The notes beneath the pieces were generated by a model. The model was given only the letters and a program-made list of their open reading frames with translations. It was not told the origin of the DNA and made no database searches. From assembly GCA_021324795.1 (NCBI GenBank), contig JAJPIK010000096.1:1-39574 (forward strand): a DNA stretch of 39,574 nucleotides. The letters are read 5' to 3'. Position 1 is the stretch's first letter. Every line of letters starts with the position of its first letter. The stretch comes from Chloroflexota bacterium (GTDB lineage: Bacteria; Chloroflexota; UBA6077; FW602-bin22; CADDYW01). Below, piece after piece: positions 18,120 through 26,585 of this stretch. The position numbers and the translations under genes are program-made.

Positions 18120-18386
18120 ATGAACAACGAATTCGACATCGCTGCTTACAACAAGGCCCTCGTCGAAGCGCTACGCTCGCCAAACCTGGCCGACCTGCGC
18201 GCTTTTGCCGAAACGTGGGGCAACAAGCTCGGAAACCGAGGGCTCCGCCAACTCGCCCAGGCGAACGAAGCCGTTCTCGAGCGTCGCCGCTGGCTGATGA
18301 TTCGCGATCGTCCGGACCTAGCCGACCTTCATCCGGCCGCCGAACGTTGGCTGGCCAGTCATCCCGCTATCTCGAACGAGAAATGA
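18120..18386 (+). CDS. hypothetical protein, 88 residues, with internal duplication
   Basis: Starts at ATG 18120 and ends with TGA at 18384-18386. Function is not recognised. The protein is charged and probably mostly helical, with no membrane segment or signal peptide. Two segments resemble each other: SPNLADLRAFAETW in the first half and RPDLADLHPAAERW in the second, suggesting a duplicated helical unit. The frame stays open upstream to 17865, but that part overlaps the divergent gene in antisense. An ATG at 18067 is a possible longer start. Only a weak GGAA precedes the chosen ATG, so the start is uncertain. It is divergent from the glycosyltransferase run and 37 bases upstream of another small gene. 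Confidence 0.6.
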   Translation: MNNEFDIAAYNKALVEALRSPNLADLRAFAETWGNKLGNRGLRQLAQANEAVLERRRWLMIRDRPDLADLHPAAERWLASHPAISNEK

Positions 18387-18423
18387 CCACGGAATTACAG
18401 GTGGTCCATTATCACCAGAGCAG

Positions 18424-18663
18424 ATGAAGTTGCCAGACAGCCCTCATCCTAACCCTTTCCTAGATGGGGAGGGGAATTTATTAGATGAAAACCATCTGAA
18501 CGGCGACCTCAATCAGAACGCCAGCGAGTCTACCGAGGATGAAAATTACGAGCCAGGCGAAACAGTCTCCCGCCCGATGGGAATCGCTTGCATGCTCCTT
18601 CTCTTGTTCTTCGTCCTCATTTCCTGCGGGTTCGTCATCTCGGTCCTGAGCGCACATCATTAA
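18424..18663 (+). CDS. small single-pass membrane protein, hypothetical
   Basis: 79 residues with an acidic N-terminal half (many D, E and N) and one hydrophobic helix at about 54-75 (ACMLLLLFFVLISCGFV), ending SVLSAHH. This suggests a C-terminal anchor with the acidic part on the cytoplasmic side, though topology is inferred. The first codons after ATG 18424 (PDSPHPNPFLDGEGN) are encoded by a CCCTCATCC-type interspersed repeat, so the true start may lie elsewhere or the repeat may have extended the gene. No strong ribosome site is visible. It follows the 88-residue gene by 37 bases. I do not recognise the family. Confidence 0.5.
   Translation: MKLPDSPHPNPFLDGEGNLLDENHLNGDLNQNASESTEDENYEPGETVSRPMGIACMLLLLFFVLISCGFVISVLSAHH
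18432..18477 (+). repeat. CCCTCATCC-type interspersed repeat, copy C
   Basis: Contains GCCCTCATCCTAACCC, then a short spacer and GGGGAGGGGAATTT, a REP-like pattern of pyrimidine and purine arms. It resembles the elements at 28184-28238 and 29469-29527. It lies inside the 5' end of the small membrane-protein frame. Confidence 0.5.
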
Positions 18664-18673
18664 GGGTTTCTAC

Positions 18674-18730
18674 TGACATCAAGTGCCGAAGTTGGCGCGC
18701 CTTGGGCGCCCACTTCGGCACTTGATGTCA
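18674..18730. terminator. long hairpin between convergent genes, candidate bidirectional terminator
   Basis: Arm 18674-18692 is exactly complementary to 18712-18730 (19 bp). After one mismatch the stem continues for five GC-rich pairs, leaving a loop of about 7 bases. It lies between the stop of the plus-strand small gene (18663) and that of the minus-strand hydrolase (18756). No T-tract follows on either strand. Confidence 0.6.
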
Positions 18731-18755
18731 TAGCCAATATCGTCAAAACCACTCT

Positions 18756-19472
18756 TTAGGTGACGATCTCGCCTGGCTTGATCTGATAAACGGTCAAACC
18801 GGGCACATCAGCCGTGAGCTTACAGAGACGGTCGGGTGTGCCACTCAGAGCGGGAAACGTTCCCCAATGGGACGGAATCACGTGCTTTGCACCAAGCATC
18901 CGGACTGCGCTAGCTGCCTCGTAGGGGGACATCGTATAAAGATCCCCAATCGGCAGGATAGCGACGTCGGGTCGATAAAGCTCACCAATCAGCCGCATAT
19001 CGCCAAAGACATTGGTATCTCCAGCGAAGTAGATCCGAGTGCCGTTCTCGACTTCAACCACGTAGCCAACTGCCTCACCGCCATAGACGATCGACCCGTC
19101 GTCCTCGGTAATTCCGCAGCTATGATCGGCGTGCACCATCGTGATCCGAACCCCGGCGACTTCGCGCGTTCCACCTTTGTTCATATCGGCGGTATTGGTA
19201 ATGCCTTTCCGCCCCAGCCAGTTGCACAGTTCGAAGATACCCACGGTCGTGGCTCCCGACTGCTTGGCAATTGCGACTGCGTCATAGATATGGTCGAAGT
19301 GTCCATGGGTAATCAGCACGGCATCGAGCGCCCCAACCGATTTGAGCTCGGCGGGACAGGCCGGATTGTTCATCACCCATGGATCGATTAGTAGGTTTTT
19401 GCTCTCCGGCGTTCGGAGCTTAAACGTCCCATGTCCGAGCCACTGAATCGCCAAGTCACGGTTGATCGCCAT
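18756..19472 (-). CDS. UlaG-like metallo-beta-lactamase-fold hydrolase (UPF0173 type)
   Basis: 238 residues. The start is ATG 19472, eight bases after AGGAGG; the frame runs three codons further to a GTG that overlaps this ribosome site and is rejected. Metal ligands are visible: THGHFDH (H56, H58, D60, H61), HADHSCG, AGDTN and PSHWGTF, in the order typical of UlaG-like/UPF0173 metal-dependent hydrolases. The length fits the family (about 220-240). It is a cytoplasmic enzyme by lack of a signal peptide; the substrate cannot be read from the sequence. It is 22 bases behind the GH15 gene and is the last gene of a three-gene run, which hints at sugar-phosphate or lactone chemistry, but this is a guess. 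Confidence 0.85.
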   Translation of the reverse strand: MAINRDLAIQWLGHGTFKLRTPESKNLLIDPWVMNNPACPAELKSVGALDAVLITHGHFDHIYDAVAIAKQSGATTVGIFELCNWLGRKGITNTADMNKGGTREVAGVRITMVHADHSCGITEDDGSIVYGGEAVGYVVEVENGTRIYFAGDTNVFGDMRLIGELYRPDVAILPIGDLYTMSPYEAASAVRMLGAKHVIPSHWGTFPALSGTPDRLCKLTADVPGLTVYQIKPGEIVT

Positions 19473-19494
19473 TGGCAACACCTCCTAATTGAAG

Positions 19495-21546
19495 TTAACT
19501 CATCGCCGCGTCCATCTGACGCAGTACCTGCACCCGGTGACGCTCCCGTAGGAAGAGCGGCGAGCCGCAGGCCGGGCACTTGTCGAGATGAGAAATCTTG
19601 TCGAGATACTCCGCGACCGTCTTAACGAGCTCACCATGGCTCCAAGTCAGCGGAGAGACACTCAACGGCGTTCCGTCGTACGGATTCACCTGCTCGGCAA
19701 GCACCCCACTCGGCAAGGCCCGTTCGGCAACCCAGATAAGTATTTTTAGCGCGGGCTCGAGCTCGTCTTTGCTGTTTGCCCGAGCAATGTACCAGCGCGC
19801 GAGCCAGAGCGTACAGACGAACCATGGGTTGCCGGGAATCTTGGCCACGTCGTGACTCACTTGCTGGTAATAATCATTTTCGTAGCGTGCCATGCCGCCG
19901 ATGTCCGTCTTGATCGAGAGCCGGTCACGAGTGCTTTCCATGGTTTTGACGATACGGGGATCGTTTGCCGAGTACATACCGGTCAGAAAAAGCCCCGCCA
20001 CGCTTGAGTCATAGGTCCAGTCGACCTCAAAACCACCATCATCGCGCGGCATGATCCGGCGGACGAAGCGGCCAGCCGACTCCTGCCAAAGATACTGGTC
20101 GGCGCCCGCCTTGATTTCCGCCGCGGCCTGCATAAACTGATCGCGCAGCTCGATCTCGCCGAACGCCTCGGCAAATGCGGCAGCTCCGACCAGTCCGGCA
20201 TAGACACAGCCGACGGTCCAAGCATGAATGCCTCTTCGCTCTTCCCAGAGATCCCAGCTCGGCTGAGGAAGGCCGGTGCGCGGGTCACGATAGGACGCCA
20301 AGAAGCTTCCGGCGCGGACGATCAGGTCGCGGTACAACGGCTTGATGAACTCGACTTCGCCGAAGTGCTCGAAAAAGGACCAGAGTGCCCAGAGAACTAA
20401 CCCGGTCTCATCTTCCTGGATTGGCAGCTCTCGCCGCCCATTGGCATACCACGGATGCCACGAACTGGCCAAGCTTCCGTCGGGGTTGTACTTGTGCAAG
20501 TAATATCCTTCGCGGGTCAGCAGTCTCTGGCAAAATGTGAGAAAGTCGCGTGCCGTGGCCGAATGGCCGGCCATGATCATCGCCAGAGTAACCAGCGCGC
20601 CGTCGCGCGGCCAGACGTAGGAATAGGTATCGCGACTGAACTGGGTAATATCAAAATCGTTTGCTGCCAGGATACCGCCATCGACGTCCATCTGAGTCCG
20701 GAGAATCAAGAGACTCCGCCGGTAGAGATCAATGACCGGGTGAGGAAGATCGTCGAATTCAGGGCAGTCGTGGTCGGCCCAGAGCCGCCAGTAGTGCCCC
20801 GTACGATCCAAATAGCTCGCTGGACCTCGATCAAGAACACGCCGATTGATGTCAGTAACACCTTCAAAGTCCTCGGCGACGGCAATCCAATAGAATAATT
20901 CGCCAAATCCGGACGGTTCCAGCTTCAGATGCAAAGCAATTGTCGAGTCGACCGATCCCTGGGCAATTGGGTTTCCGCTGAGGAGGCCATCTTCAGCATC
21001 ACGCCAAGTCCCTTCGAAGCCGGCGCGCTCTTTCTGGCCGGTCGCGAACTGATCGAGACCGTGATCATTGGAATCTCGGCAGCCGTTGATCAGAAACCAA
21101 CGTCGGTCTTTGTAGTGGAACACGACTTTGCGCTGCGGCTCGTAATAAGCAGTATCACCGACATCATTGCCATAGATGTGAAAGTCGTGATGAAAGAAAA
21201 AGCGCACCTCGAGCGGCTGAGAGCTTTCGCTCGTAACGCTCAGACGACGAAGGTAGAGATTCTCGTGAAAGTCGACCGCGTCATAGCTGACGACTGCGAT
21301 CGGCAAGTCGGGATGTTTGAGGGAGACCTTCGTCACGAGCGTATCGCGCTCGTAGACCAATTCGCGACGCCACTTCGGATCATCGATCCAACGGAAGGTT
21401 CCGTTGACCCAGACTCCGAATCGAAACGGATGCCCGTCCGAATGGTTCTCTTTGCCAACGTGCGGGAAGTAAAGATCGCGTAGACGATAAGAGGCATCAA
21501 AGTTGATCAGCAGGGATCCATTACTCAAAGGGAGGTCGCGTGGCAT
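19495..21546 (-). CDS. glycoside hydrolase family 15 (glucoamylase-like) protein
   Basis: 683 residues from ATG 21546. The AGGAG ribosome site lies inside the end of the upstream gene, only four bases away, so translation is probably coupled. An N-terminal beta-rich domain (about 1-260) precedes the (alpha/alpha)6 catalytic domain, with SRDTYSYVWPRDGALVT, the general-acid region LPIQEDETGLVLW (E380 is the best candidate) and the base region LTWSHGELVKT (E639). GH15 enzymes release glucose from the ends of alpha-glucans. No signal peptide is seen, so it is cytoplasmic and probably acts on glycogen or maltodextrin with the debranching enzyme upstream. A C-terminal KCPACGSPLF motif with two cysteines is an oddity that could bind metal only with help from elsewhere. 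Confidence 0.88.
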   Translation of the reverse strand: MPRDLPLSNGSLLINFDASYRLRDLYFPHVGKENHSDGHPFRFGVWVNGTFRWIDDPKWRRELVYERDTLVTKVSLKHPDLPIAVVSYDAVDFHENLYLRRLSVTSESSQPLEVRFFFHHDFHIYGNDVGDTAYYEPQRKVVFHYKDRRWFLINGCRDSNDHGLDQFATGQKERAGFEGTWRDAEDGLLSGNPIAQGSVDSTIALHLKLEPSGFGELFYWIAVAEDFEGVTDINRRVLDRGPASYLDRTGHYWRLWADHDCPEFDDLPHPVIDLYRRSLLILRTQMDVDGGILAANDFDITQFSRDTYSYVWPRDGALVTLAMIMAGHSATARDFLTFCQRLLTREGYYLHKYNPDGSLASSWHPWYANGRRELPIQEDETGLVLWALWSFFEHFGEVEFIKPLYRDLIVRAGSFLASYRDPRTGLPQPSWDLWEERRGIHAWTVGCVYAGLVGAAAFAEAFGEIELRDQFMQAAAEIKAGADQYLWQESAGRFVRRIMPRDDGGFEVDWTYDSSVAGLFLTGMYSANDPRIVKTMESTRDRLSIKTDIGGMARYENDYYQQVSHDVAKIPGNPWFVCTLWLARWYIARANSKDELEPALKILIWVAERALPSGVLAEQVNPYDGTPLSVSPLTWSHGELVKTVAEYLDKISHLDKCPACGSPLFLRERHRVQVLRQMDAAMS

Positions 21547-21550
21547 GTGA

Positions 21551-23617
21551 TTACTCCTGGAGAATCTGACGTCGAATCCTCAAAGCTTCGCCCACGCTCC
21601 ACGCCTGGGCAATGCAGCCGTTAGGTTGATGGGGAGGATCGCCGTCGAAGATCTCGCAGATCGTCCCCAAGCCAGGTAGTCGATCGTCGCGAATCAGATC
21701 GTCGAGCCAAGATCGAAGGCGGCGAACATCACGTCCCGCGCGACGACACGCTTCGGCATAGGGACCAAAGAGCCAGGGCCAGACAGTGCCTTGGTGATAG
21801 GCCCCGTCTCGATGCCGCTGGTCGCCAGCATACCGTCCGACGTACCCTGGTGACTCCGGTGCGAGCGTTCGTAGACCATAGGGAGTCACCAATTCGCGAT
21901 TGACGCAGTCCAAGACCGACTCCCAGTGGCGAGGATCAAGTGTCGGATAAATCAGACCAATGGCAAAGATCTGATTCGGCCGCAGCGAGGAATCGTCACC
22001 GTTTTCGCCGTCGACGACGTCATAGAGATACCCACCTTGGGCATACCAGAAGCGATCGTTGAAACTGGCGTACGCCCAATCCGCGTTTTCCCGATAATGG
22101 CGGTAGGATTTGCCCAACCGCCGACTCCAGCCTTCCATGAGACGTAACGCGTTATACCAGAGGGCATTTACTTCAACCGGCTTGCCGGATCGCGGCGTCA
22201 CAACCCAACCGTCAACCGCCGCATCCATCCAGGTGAGATGCTCCCCCGGGACACCAGCCGCGAGAAGGCCGTCGTCCTGATCGGCCATGATGCCAAATCG
22301 CGTCCCTTGTTGATACCAGTGAATGATGCTCTCGAGCGTGGGGTAGAGTTCGGCCAGCAAGCCATCGTCACGCGAGGACTCGAGGTAGTGCTCGAGCGCC
22401 TGGAAATACCAAAGCGCCGCGTCAACCGTGTTAAATCGGGGGGCGGCGTCGCCGTCCGGGAGGCAGTTAGGAAGCATGCCGTGATCGACGAAATTGGCAT
22501 AACGCCTGAGCAGGTCCGCGGCTTCAGCTAACCGACCAGTTGCCAATAGCACCCCGGGCAATGCGATGACCGCATCGCGTCCCCATTCTCCGAACCAGTG
22601 ATAACCGGCCATGATTCCCGTTATCGGTTGGGCTCGGCTTGCCTCGGGCAGCGGTGCCTGGACGACAAACTGATCGGCCGCGACGATCAAATCACGCAGA
22701 TCGGGGTCGACACTCACGCCAAGACTTGCCCACAGCTTGCGCTGCCTTCCGCGACGACGAGCTAACGCCTCACTCAAATCCGAGGGCATCTTGTCCCACT
22801 CTTCGGCGCTCGCTTGGATCACCACCTCGGCGCCGGGCGCTACCTCGATGACGATGACCCCCGGGTTGTAGAGATCTTCGAGATGGTCGAGACCACGCTC
22901 GCGTTCACGACGGTGGAGATACCGCCAGTACCAGACTCCGGTATGGAAGAAGCGAGCTCCTAGAGGAATTCGCAGGCGCACCGGTACCGCCGAGTCGAAT
23001 GCTCGGATCTCTAGCCCGTCGTCGCGTTCGTGCACCGCGAAGACCCAATCCGGCATACCGGTCGTTTCGTGATGGAAATCACGATAGGTGGTGAAGAGAT
23101 TGAGTCGCAACGTGATTGGTTGAGAGTCCTCGGACAGCGCATATTGCAGGTATGTCGTATTCTGTCCGTGCTCCATCCAGATCGTTTTCATTAATCCGGC
23201 GCCAGGCAGACCAAAACGAAGCGAGGGAATACCATCCTCAACGCGACATTCTTCAAGATGAATGTAGCCATGGGGATTAATCGTCCCATCGTGAAACTCG
23301 TTGGCCCCTAGATAGAACGTCCGGTCTTCGACAACGACTTCTTCGTCGATTCGTGACAGCATCACCGTGCGTTTCGTGAGCTGACCAAGAGCGGCGACGA
23401 GCAAGCCATGATAGCGGCGGGTGTTCACCCCGGCCACGGTGCAGGAAGCGTATCCGCCAATACCATTGGTGACCAGCCACTCACGCTGGAGCGCGGCGTC
23501 AAGGGTGCGACACGTCTCGCGACCGACAACTATCATCTGGTCTCCCGTCCTTGGCCGCTCCCGCGATTGGGGTCTCCAGTCCCATCCCTCACGGCCCGCG
23601 GCCAGCTTCTCAGCCAT
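21551..23617 (-). CDS. amylo-alpha-1,6-glucosidase / glycogen debranching-like enzyme
   Basis: 688 residues from ATG 23617. A second in-frame ATG at 23536 has GGGAGA six bases upstream and gives MIVVGRETCRTL, close to where many relatives begin, so the first 27 residues are doubtful. The N-terminal domain has REWLVTNGIGGYASCTVAGVNTRRYHG-type sequence, typical of bacterial and archaeal GDE proteins. The C-terminal domain holds WFGEWGRDAVIALPG, LPNCLPDGDAAPRFNTVDAALW and HQGTVWPWLFGPY, as in the GH133-like GDE catalytic fold. These enzymes hydrolyse alpha-1,6 branch points. No signal peptide. It leads a run with the GH15 gene and the UlaG-like hydrolase. An imperfect inverted repeat lies just upstream. 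Confidence 0.87.
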   Translation of the reverse strand: MAEKLAAGREGWDWRPQSRERPRTGDQMIVVGRETCRTLDAALQREWLVTNGIGGYASCTVAGVNTRRYHGLLVAALGQLTKRTVMLSRIDEEVVVEDRTFYLGANEFHDGTINPHGYIHLEECRVEDGIPSLRFGLPGAGLMKTIWMEHGQNTTYLQYALSEDSQPITLRLNLFTTYRDFHHETTGMPDWVFAVHERDDGLEIRAFDSAVPVRLRIPLGARFFHTGVWYWRYLHRRERERGLDHLEDLYNPGVIVIEVAPGAEVVIQASAEEWDKMPSDLSEALARRRGRQRKLWASLGVSVDPDLRDLIVAADQFVVQAPLPEASRAQPITGIMAGYHWFGEWGRDAVIALPGVLLATGRLAEAADLLRRYANFVDHGMLPNCLPDGDAAPRFNTVDAALWYFQALEHYLESSRDDGLLAELYPTLESIIHWYQQGTRFGIMADQDDGLLAAGVPGEHLTWMDAAVDGWVVTPRSGKPVEVNALWYNALRLMEGWSRRLGKSYRHYRENADWAYASFNDRFWYAQGGYLYDVVDGENGDDSSLRPNQIFAIGLIYPTLDPRHWESVLDCVNRELVTPYGLRTLAPESPGYVGRYAGDQRHRDGAYHQGTVWPWLFGPYAEACRRAGRDVRRLRSWLDDLIRDDRLPGLGTICEIFDGDPPHQPNGCIAQAWSVGEALRIRRQILQE

Positions 23618-23690
23618 TTTACTCGCAACTTTCTAAAAAGTCTGCAAACTGACGAGGTTAACCTGATACTCCAACCGCACTCATCACCTC

Positions 23691-23787
23691 AGACCAAGCG
23701 CCCCACGGAAGCGAGGAATCCCAACCCGTCGACCGAGATGCCCTCCCTCTCCGCCTGAGATTCCTCACTTCCGGACGCTCGGCCCAG
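23691..23787. repeat. imperfect inverted-repeat element, GATTCCTC(G/A)CTTCCG type
   Basis: 23691-23720 read on the minus strand and 23759-23787 on the plus strand share GATTCCTC(G/A)CTTCCG, a variable gap, then CGCT(T/C)GG. The 38-base centre is pyrimidine-rich on the plus strand. It lies about 50 bases after the TatD-family stop and upstream of the debranching gene. It may act as a terminator or be a decayed interspersed palindromic repeat. Confidence 0.6.
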
Positions 23788-23837
23788 AATAGGCTCAGCT
23801 CTCCTATCGCTCAGAAAGACAACCCGCGGCAGTAGGA

Positions 23838-24614
23838 CTACGAGCGCGCAGCCCATTCCCAAGCACGGCTCGGCAGGAGACGCCTGAGGTTATCGGTAGT
23901 CACGCTGGCCACGTCCTCCAGCAATATTCCTCGAAGCTCGGCCACTTCTCGTGCGATCACGACGACGTCCGACGGCTCAGTCGACCGTCCAGGCAACGGA
24001 TAGCTGTCGGTTTCCAAAACGAGACGATCGAGCGGAAGGCGCGTGATCGCTTGGCGCAAGACGCCATTCTCCGGACGCGTGACCGGCTTACCAACCGAAA
24101 TCGTCAGGCCCAACGCGAGATATCTCCTCGCGGCGGCCTCATCGCCGACGAAATAATGGACGATGCCTCCGTGAGCAAGGCCATTCCGCGCCAAGAGGTC
24201 AAGCGCCGGGTCGATATCGCCGCGCAGGTGAAGATTCACCGGTAAGGCAAGTCGATTCGCGAGTGCGAGCTGGCCTTGAAACGCCATCATCTGGCGATCA
24301 AGCGGCACTTCGCTATCAAGGGTGTCAATGCCAATCTCGCCAATACAGCCGACACTTGGATCACTGGCTAACCTCACCAATTCCGCGAGATGGCCCGGCG
24401 CGTAATCGTCTGGTACATAGGCGGGATGGAAGCCAATTGCAGTGATAATCCCCCAATACTGGTATGCAATCTGAATAGTTCGGCGCGCACTCGCCAGATC
24501 GACGCTGACACCGACCAATGGCGCAACATCCGCCCGGCGTGCTCGCTCGATGATCGGTGCAGGCTCGGCATACCAATCAAGATGGACATGAGAGTCGGCT
24601 AAGGCCATCACCAT
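23838..24614 (-). CDS. TatD-family metal-dependent hydrolase
   Basis: 258 residues. The start is set at ATG 24614 (then GTG, ATG), after the stop of the HD gene; the frame is open upstream but would overlap that gene. Amidohydrolase-type ligands appear in TatD order: DSHVHLD, GCIGEIGID, NLHLRGD, IVHYFVG and ETDSYPLPG. The length fits TatD proteins (about 255-265), which are cytoplasmic metal-dependent DNases or phosphoesterases. The first histidine pair and the final ETDSYP are intact, so it should be active; the substrate is not predictable. It sits 13 bases after the HD gene and both share a direction with the ArsA-like ATPase. Confidence 0.83.
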   Translation of the reverse strand: MVMALADSHVHLDWYAEPAPIIERARRADVAPLVGVSVDLASARRTIQIAYQYWGIITAIGFHPAYVPDDYAPGHLAELVRLASDPSVGCIGEIGIDTLDSEVPLDRQMMAFQGQLALANRLALPVNLHLRGDIDPALDLLARNGLAHGGIVHYFVGDEAAARRYLALGLTISVGKPVTRPENGVLRQAITRLPLDRLVLETDSYPLPGRSTEPSDVVVIAREVAELRGILLEDVASVTTDNLRRLLPSRAWEWAARS

Positions 24615-24627
24615 AACCCAATACAGG

Positions 24628-25182
24628 CTATTCCAACCCCAGATCTGCTGCCACTCCCCGCATCGCTTCCAATACATTCGCGATGTGCTCGTCGAGACTC
24701 AGACCAAGTAGCGCCGCCCCGGCAGTGATGTCTTCGCGGCGCACCGCTCGGGCGAACGCCTTGTCCTTCATCTTCTTTTTGACCGAGGACACATCGACGT
24801 CGTGCAGGCTTTTGCTCGGGCGAACCAACGCGACGGCGATGATGAAACCACTGAGCTCGTCGACCGCCGGAAGGCACTTATCCATCCAGCTCTTACGCTC
24901 GAGATTCAGATATTCGGCGTGCGCCTGAATCGTATAGATGACATCTTCCGGCACGCCTGCCTCGCGCAAGATCGGTGCGCCGGCGGCCGGGTGCTGCTCA
25001 GCGTTAGGATGGATCTCCCAATCGAAGTCATGGAGTAAGCCGGCCAGGCCCCACTGATCCGGGTCGCCACCGTAACGGACGGCGTAAAAGCGCATCGCTG
25101 CTTCCACGGCTAGACAGTGCTTGATCAGACCATCGCCTTTCACGTATTCGGTCAATAACTGGTATGCACGATCCCGATCCAA
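24628..25182 (-). CDS. HD-domain hydrolase
   Basis: 184 residues starting at TTG 25182, seven bases after a strong AGGAGG, which fixes the start. Metal-site residues of the HD superfamily are present: KHCLAVEA, LLHDFDWE, EQHPAAG, QAHAEYLN and AVDELSGF. The pattern resembles small HDIG-type phosphohydrolases acting on nucleotides or phosphate esters, all cytoplasmic. The exact substrate is unknown. It lies between the ArsA-like ATPase (81-base gap) and the TatD-family gene. Confidence 0.82.
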   Translation of the reverse strand: MDRDRAYQLLTEYVKGDGLIKHCLAVEAAMRFYAVRYGGDPDQWGLAGLLHDFDWEIHPNAEQHPAAGAPILREAGVPEDVIYTIQAHAEYLNLERKSWMDKCLPAVDELSGFIIAVALVRPSKSLHDVDVSSVKKKMKDKAFARAVRREDITAGAALLGLSLDEHIANVLEAMRGVAADLGLE

Positions 25183-25263
25183 GAGATACCTCCTGATAGG
25201 TTAATGCCCCGAGAGAGTAGTGGCTTGGGGGTGTCCCCGATGCTGCATTAACGTGTTGAAGAT

Positions 25264-26424
25264 TTACTTAAAGAAAATACGAAGCTCATCACCGACTAAT
25301 TTTGCCTCGGCGACTTCCAGCCCGGCCAGCGCGCGCGGCAGCGCAACGTTCCGCCGCTGGTTGCCAACCTGCACAACAAGCTCATCACCGGCTTGTCGCA
25401 AGTCGATAGCATCCTTCGATACCAGGGGCAACAGCAACGAAAGAATGTGACGACCATCTTCCTTCAGGACGGTCTGGACTCGCCCGGGATACAGAACCGC
25501 CGATGGATCCTGAGCACGGAAGAGCTGGTCAGCCAACTGACTGAGCATGCGTGTCCCGACAATTTCTTCAGCAAAAAGCGGTGCCCGCAAGATCGGTAGC
25601 GGTGCGAAACACTCCTCGATAAGCTGCCAGTTCCGATCCTGAATCGCCTTCCATTGATCGAAGTAGTGGTCTTGAATCGTCGCTGGAAACAGGCGGTTGA
25701 CCACGACGGCATCCACACTATAACCATAGAGATTCAGATAGGTAAACGTTCGCTGTGACTCTTTGACGACCATCTTTTCGGGATTAACCACCAACCGCAC
25801 GGTAGATCGCGTCGGATCGGTGAGGATCTCATGCATGGCATCCAGCTCGCTAAAGATGTGCTGGATCGAATCAAAGAGTTCATCATCGGGCAAAGGCATG
25901 TCGGTAAATGGCCGGAGCATCGGGCGAATGAACTGATACGCCTTCCGCTGGATCGGAAAGATATTTTTCAGCCACCAGCGAGACATCTCGGGGAAGCTCA
26001 AAAGGCGAAGTGTTTCGCCCGTTGGCGCACAGTCGATGACTACCACGTCGAATTCTTTCTGCTGGTCGTAGCGCGTAATCAAGAGCAAGCTGGAAAGCTC
26101 CTCCATGCCCGGAAAGAGAGCCATCTCTTCGGCAACGATCTCGTTGAGGCCGCGCCAAGCGAAAACACCCAGCAAGTACTTTTGAATCGTGCCCCAGTGC
26201 ATGCGGATCTCGTGATAAACGTCGACTTCTTGACCCCACAAGAGGGGAGCAATCTCCCTCGGCTCTGGGCCGATTGGCACGTCGAATGAGTCAGCGAGGC
26301 TATGGGCGGCATCAGTTGAGATCACCAGCGTCCGCTGGCCCTGCTGCGCACAGCGCAACGCCGTCGCGGCCGCGACGCTCGTCTTGCCGACTCCACCTTT
26401 TCCCGTATAAAGAATCGTTCTCAT
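25264..26424 (-). CDS. ArsA/Get3-like ATPase
   Basis: 386 residues from ATG 26424 with GGGGAG eight bases upstream. The deviant Walker A motif is TGKGGVGKTS (residues 7-16), followed by STDAAHSLADSF, a typical ArsA A-loop, and IDCAPTGETLRLL (switch II region). It is a single ATPase unit, as in Get3 and bacterial ArsA-like proteins, not the double unit of arsenite-pump ArsA. The last 80 residues (RRNVALPRALAGLEVAEAKLVGDELRIFF, read with gaps) resemble the small HSP20-like domain often found at the end of bacterial ArsA-like proteins. No arsenic genes are nearby, so a role in arsenite export is unlikely; a chaperone or targeting role is inferred. It lies downstream of a terminator that separates it from the bifunctional-nuclease gene. 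Confidence 0.87.
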   Translation of the reverse strand: MRTILYTGKGGVGKTSVAAATALRCAQQGQRTLVISTDAAHSLADSFDVPIGPEPREIAPLLWGQEVDVYHEIRMHWGTIQKYLLGVFAWRGLNEIVAEEMALFPGMEELSSLLLITRYDQQKEFDVVVIDCAPTGETLRLLSFPEMSRWWLKNIFPIQRKAYQFIRPMLRPFTDMPLPDDELFDSIQHIFSELDAMHEILTDPTRSTVRLVVNPEKMVVKESQRTFTYLNLYGYSVDAVVVNRLFPATIQDHYFDQWKAIQDRNWQLIEECFAPLPILRAPLFAEEIVGTRMLSQLADQLFRAQDPSAVLYPGRVQTVLKEDGRHILSLLLPLVSKDAIDLRQAGDELVVQVGNQRRNVALPRALAGLEVAEAKLVGDELRIFFK

Positions 26425-26489
26425 CGCGAGACTCCCCTTGACTGAGACTGACGATGCTAGTGTGCCAGATGCGTTTTGGGCTCAGTAGC

Positions 26490-26522
26490 AAAAAACCCCC
26501 CTGGCCACTCGGGCTCGGGGGG
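26490..26522 (-). terminator. intrinsic terminator after the bifunctional-nuclease gene
   Basis: On the minus strand six C (26522-26517) pair with six G (26501-26496) across a 15-base centre that can pair further (GCC/GGC), followed at once by TTTTTT (26495-26490). It lies 64 bases after the stop at 26586. Confidence 0.85.
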
Positions 26523-26585
26523 ATTCCGCTCACTGACTGAACAACAGACTGAGAAACGGAGCGAAGAAAAGAGGCTACACGAGCC

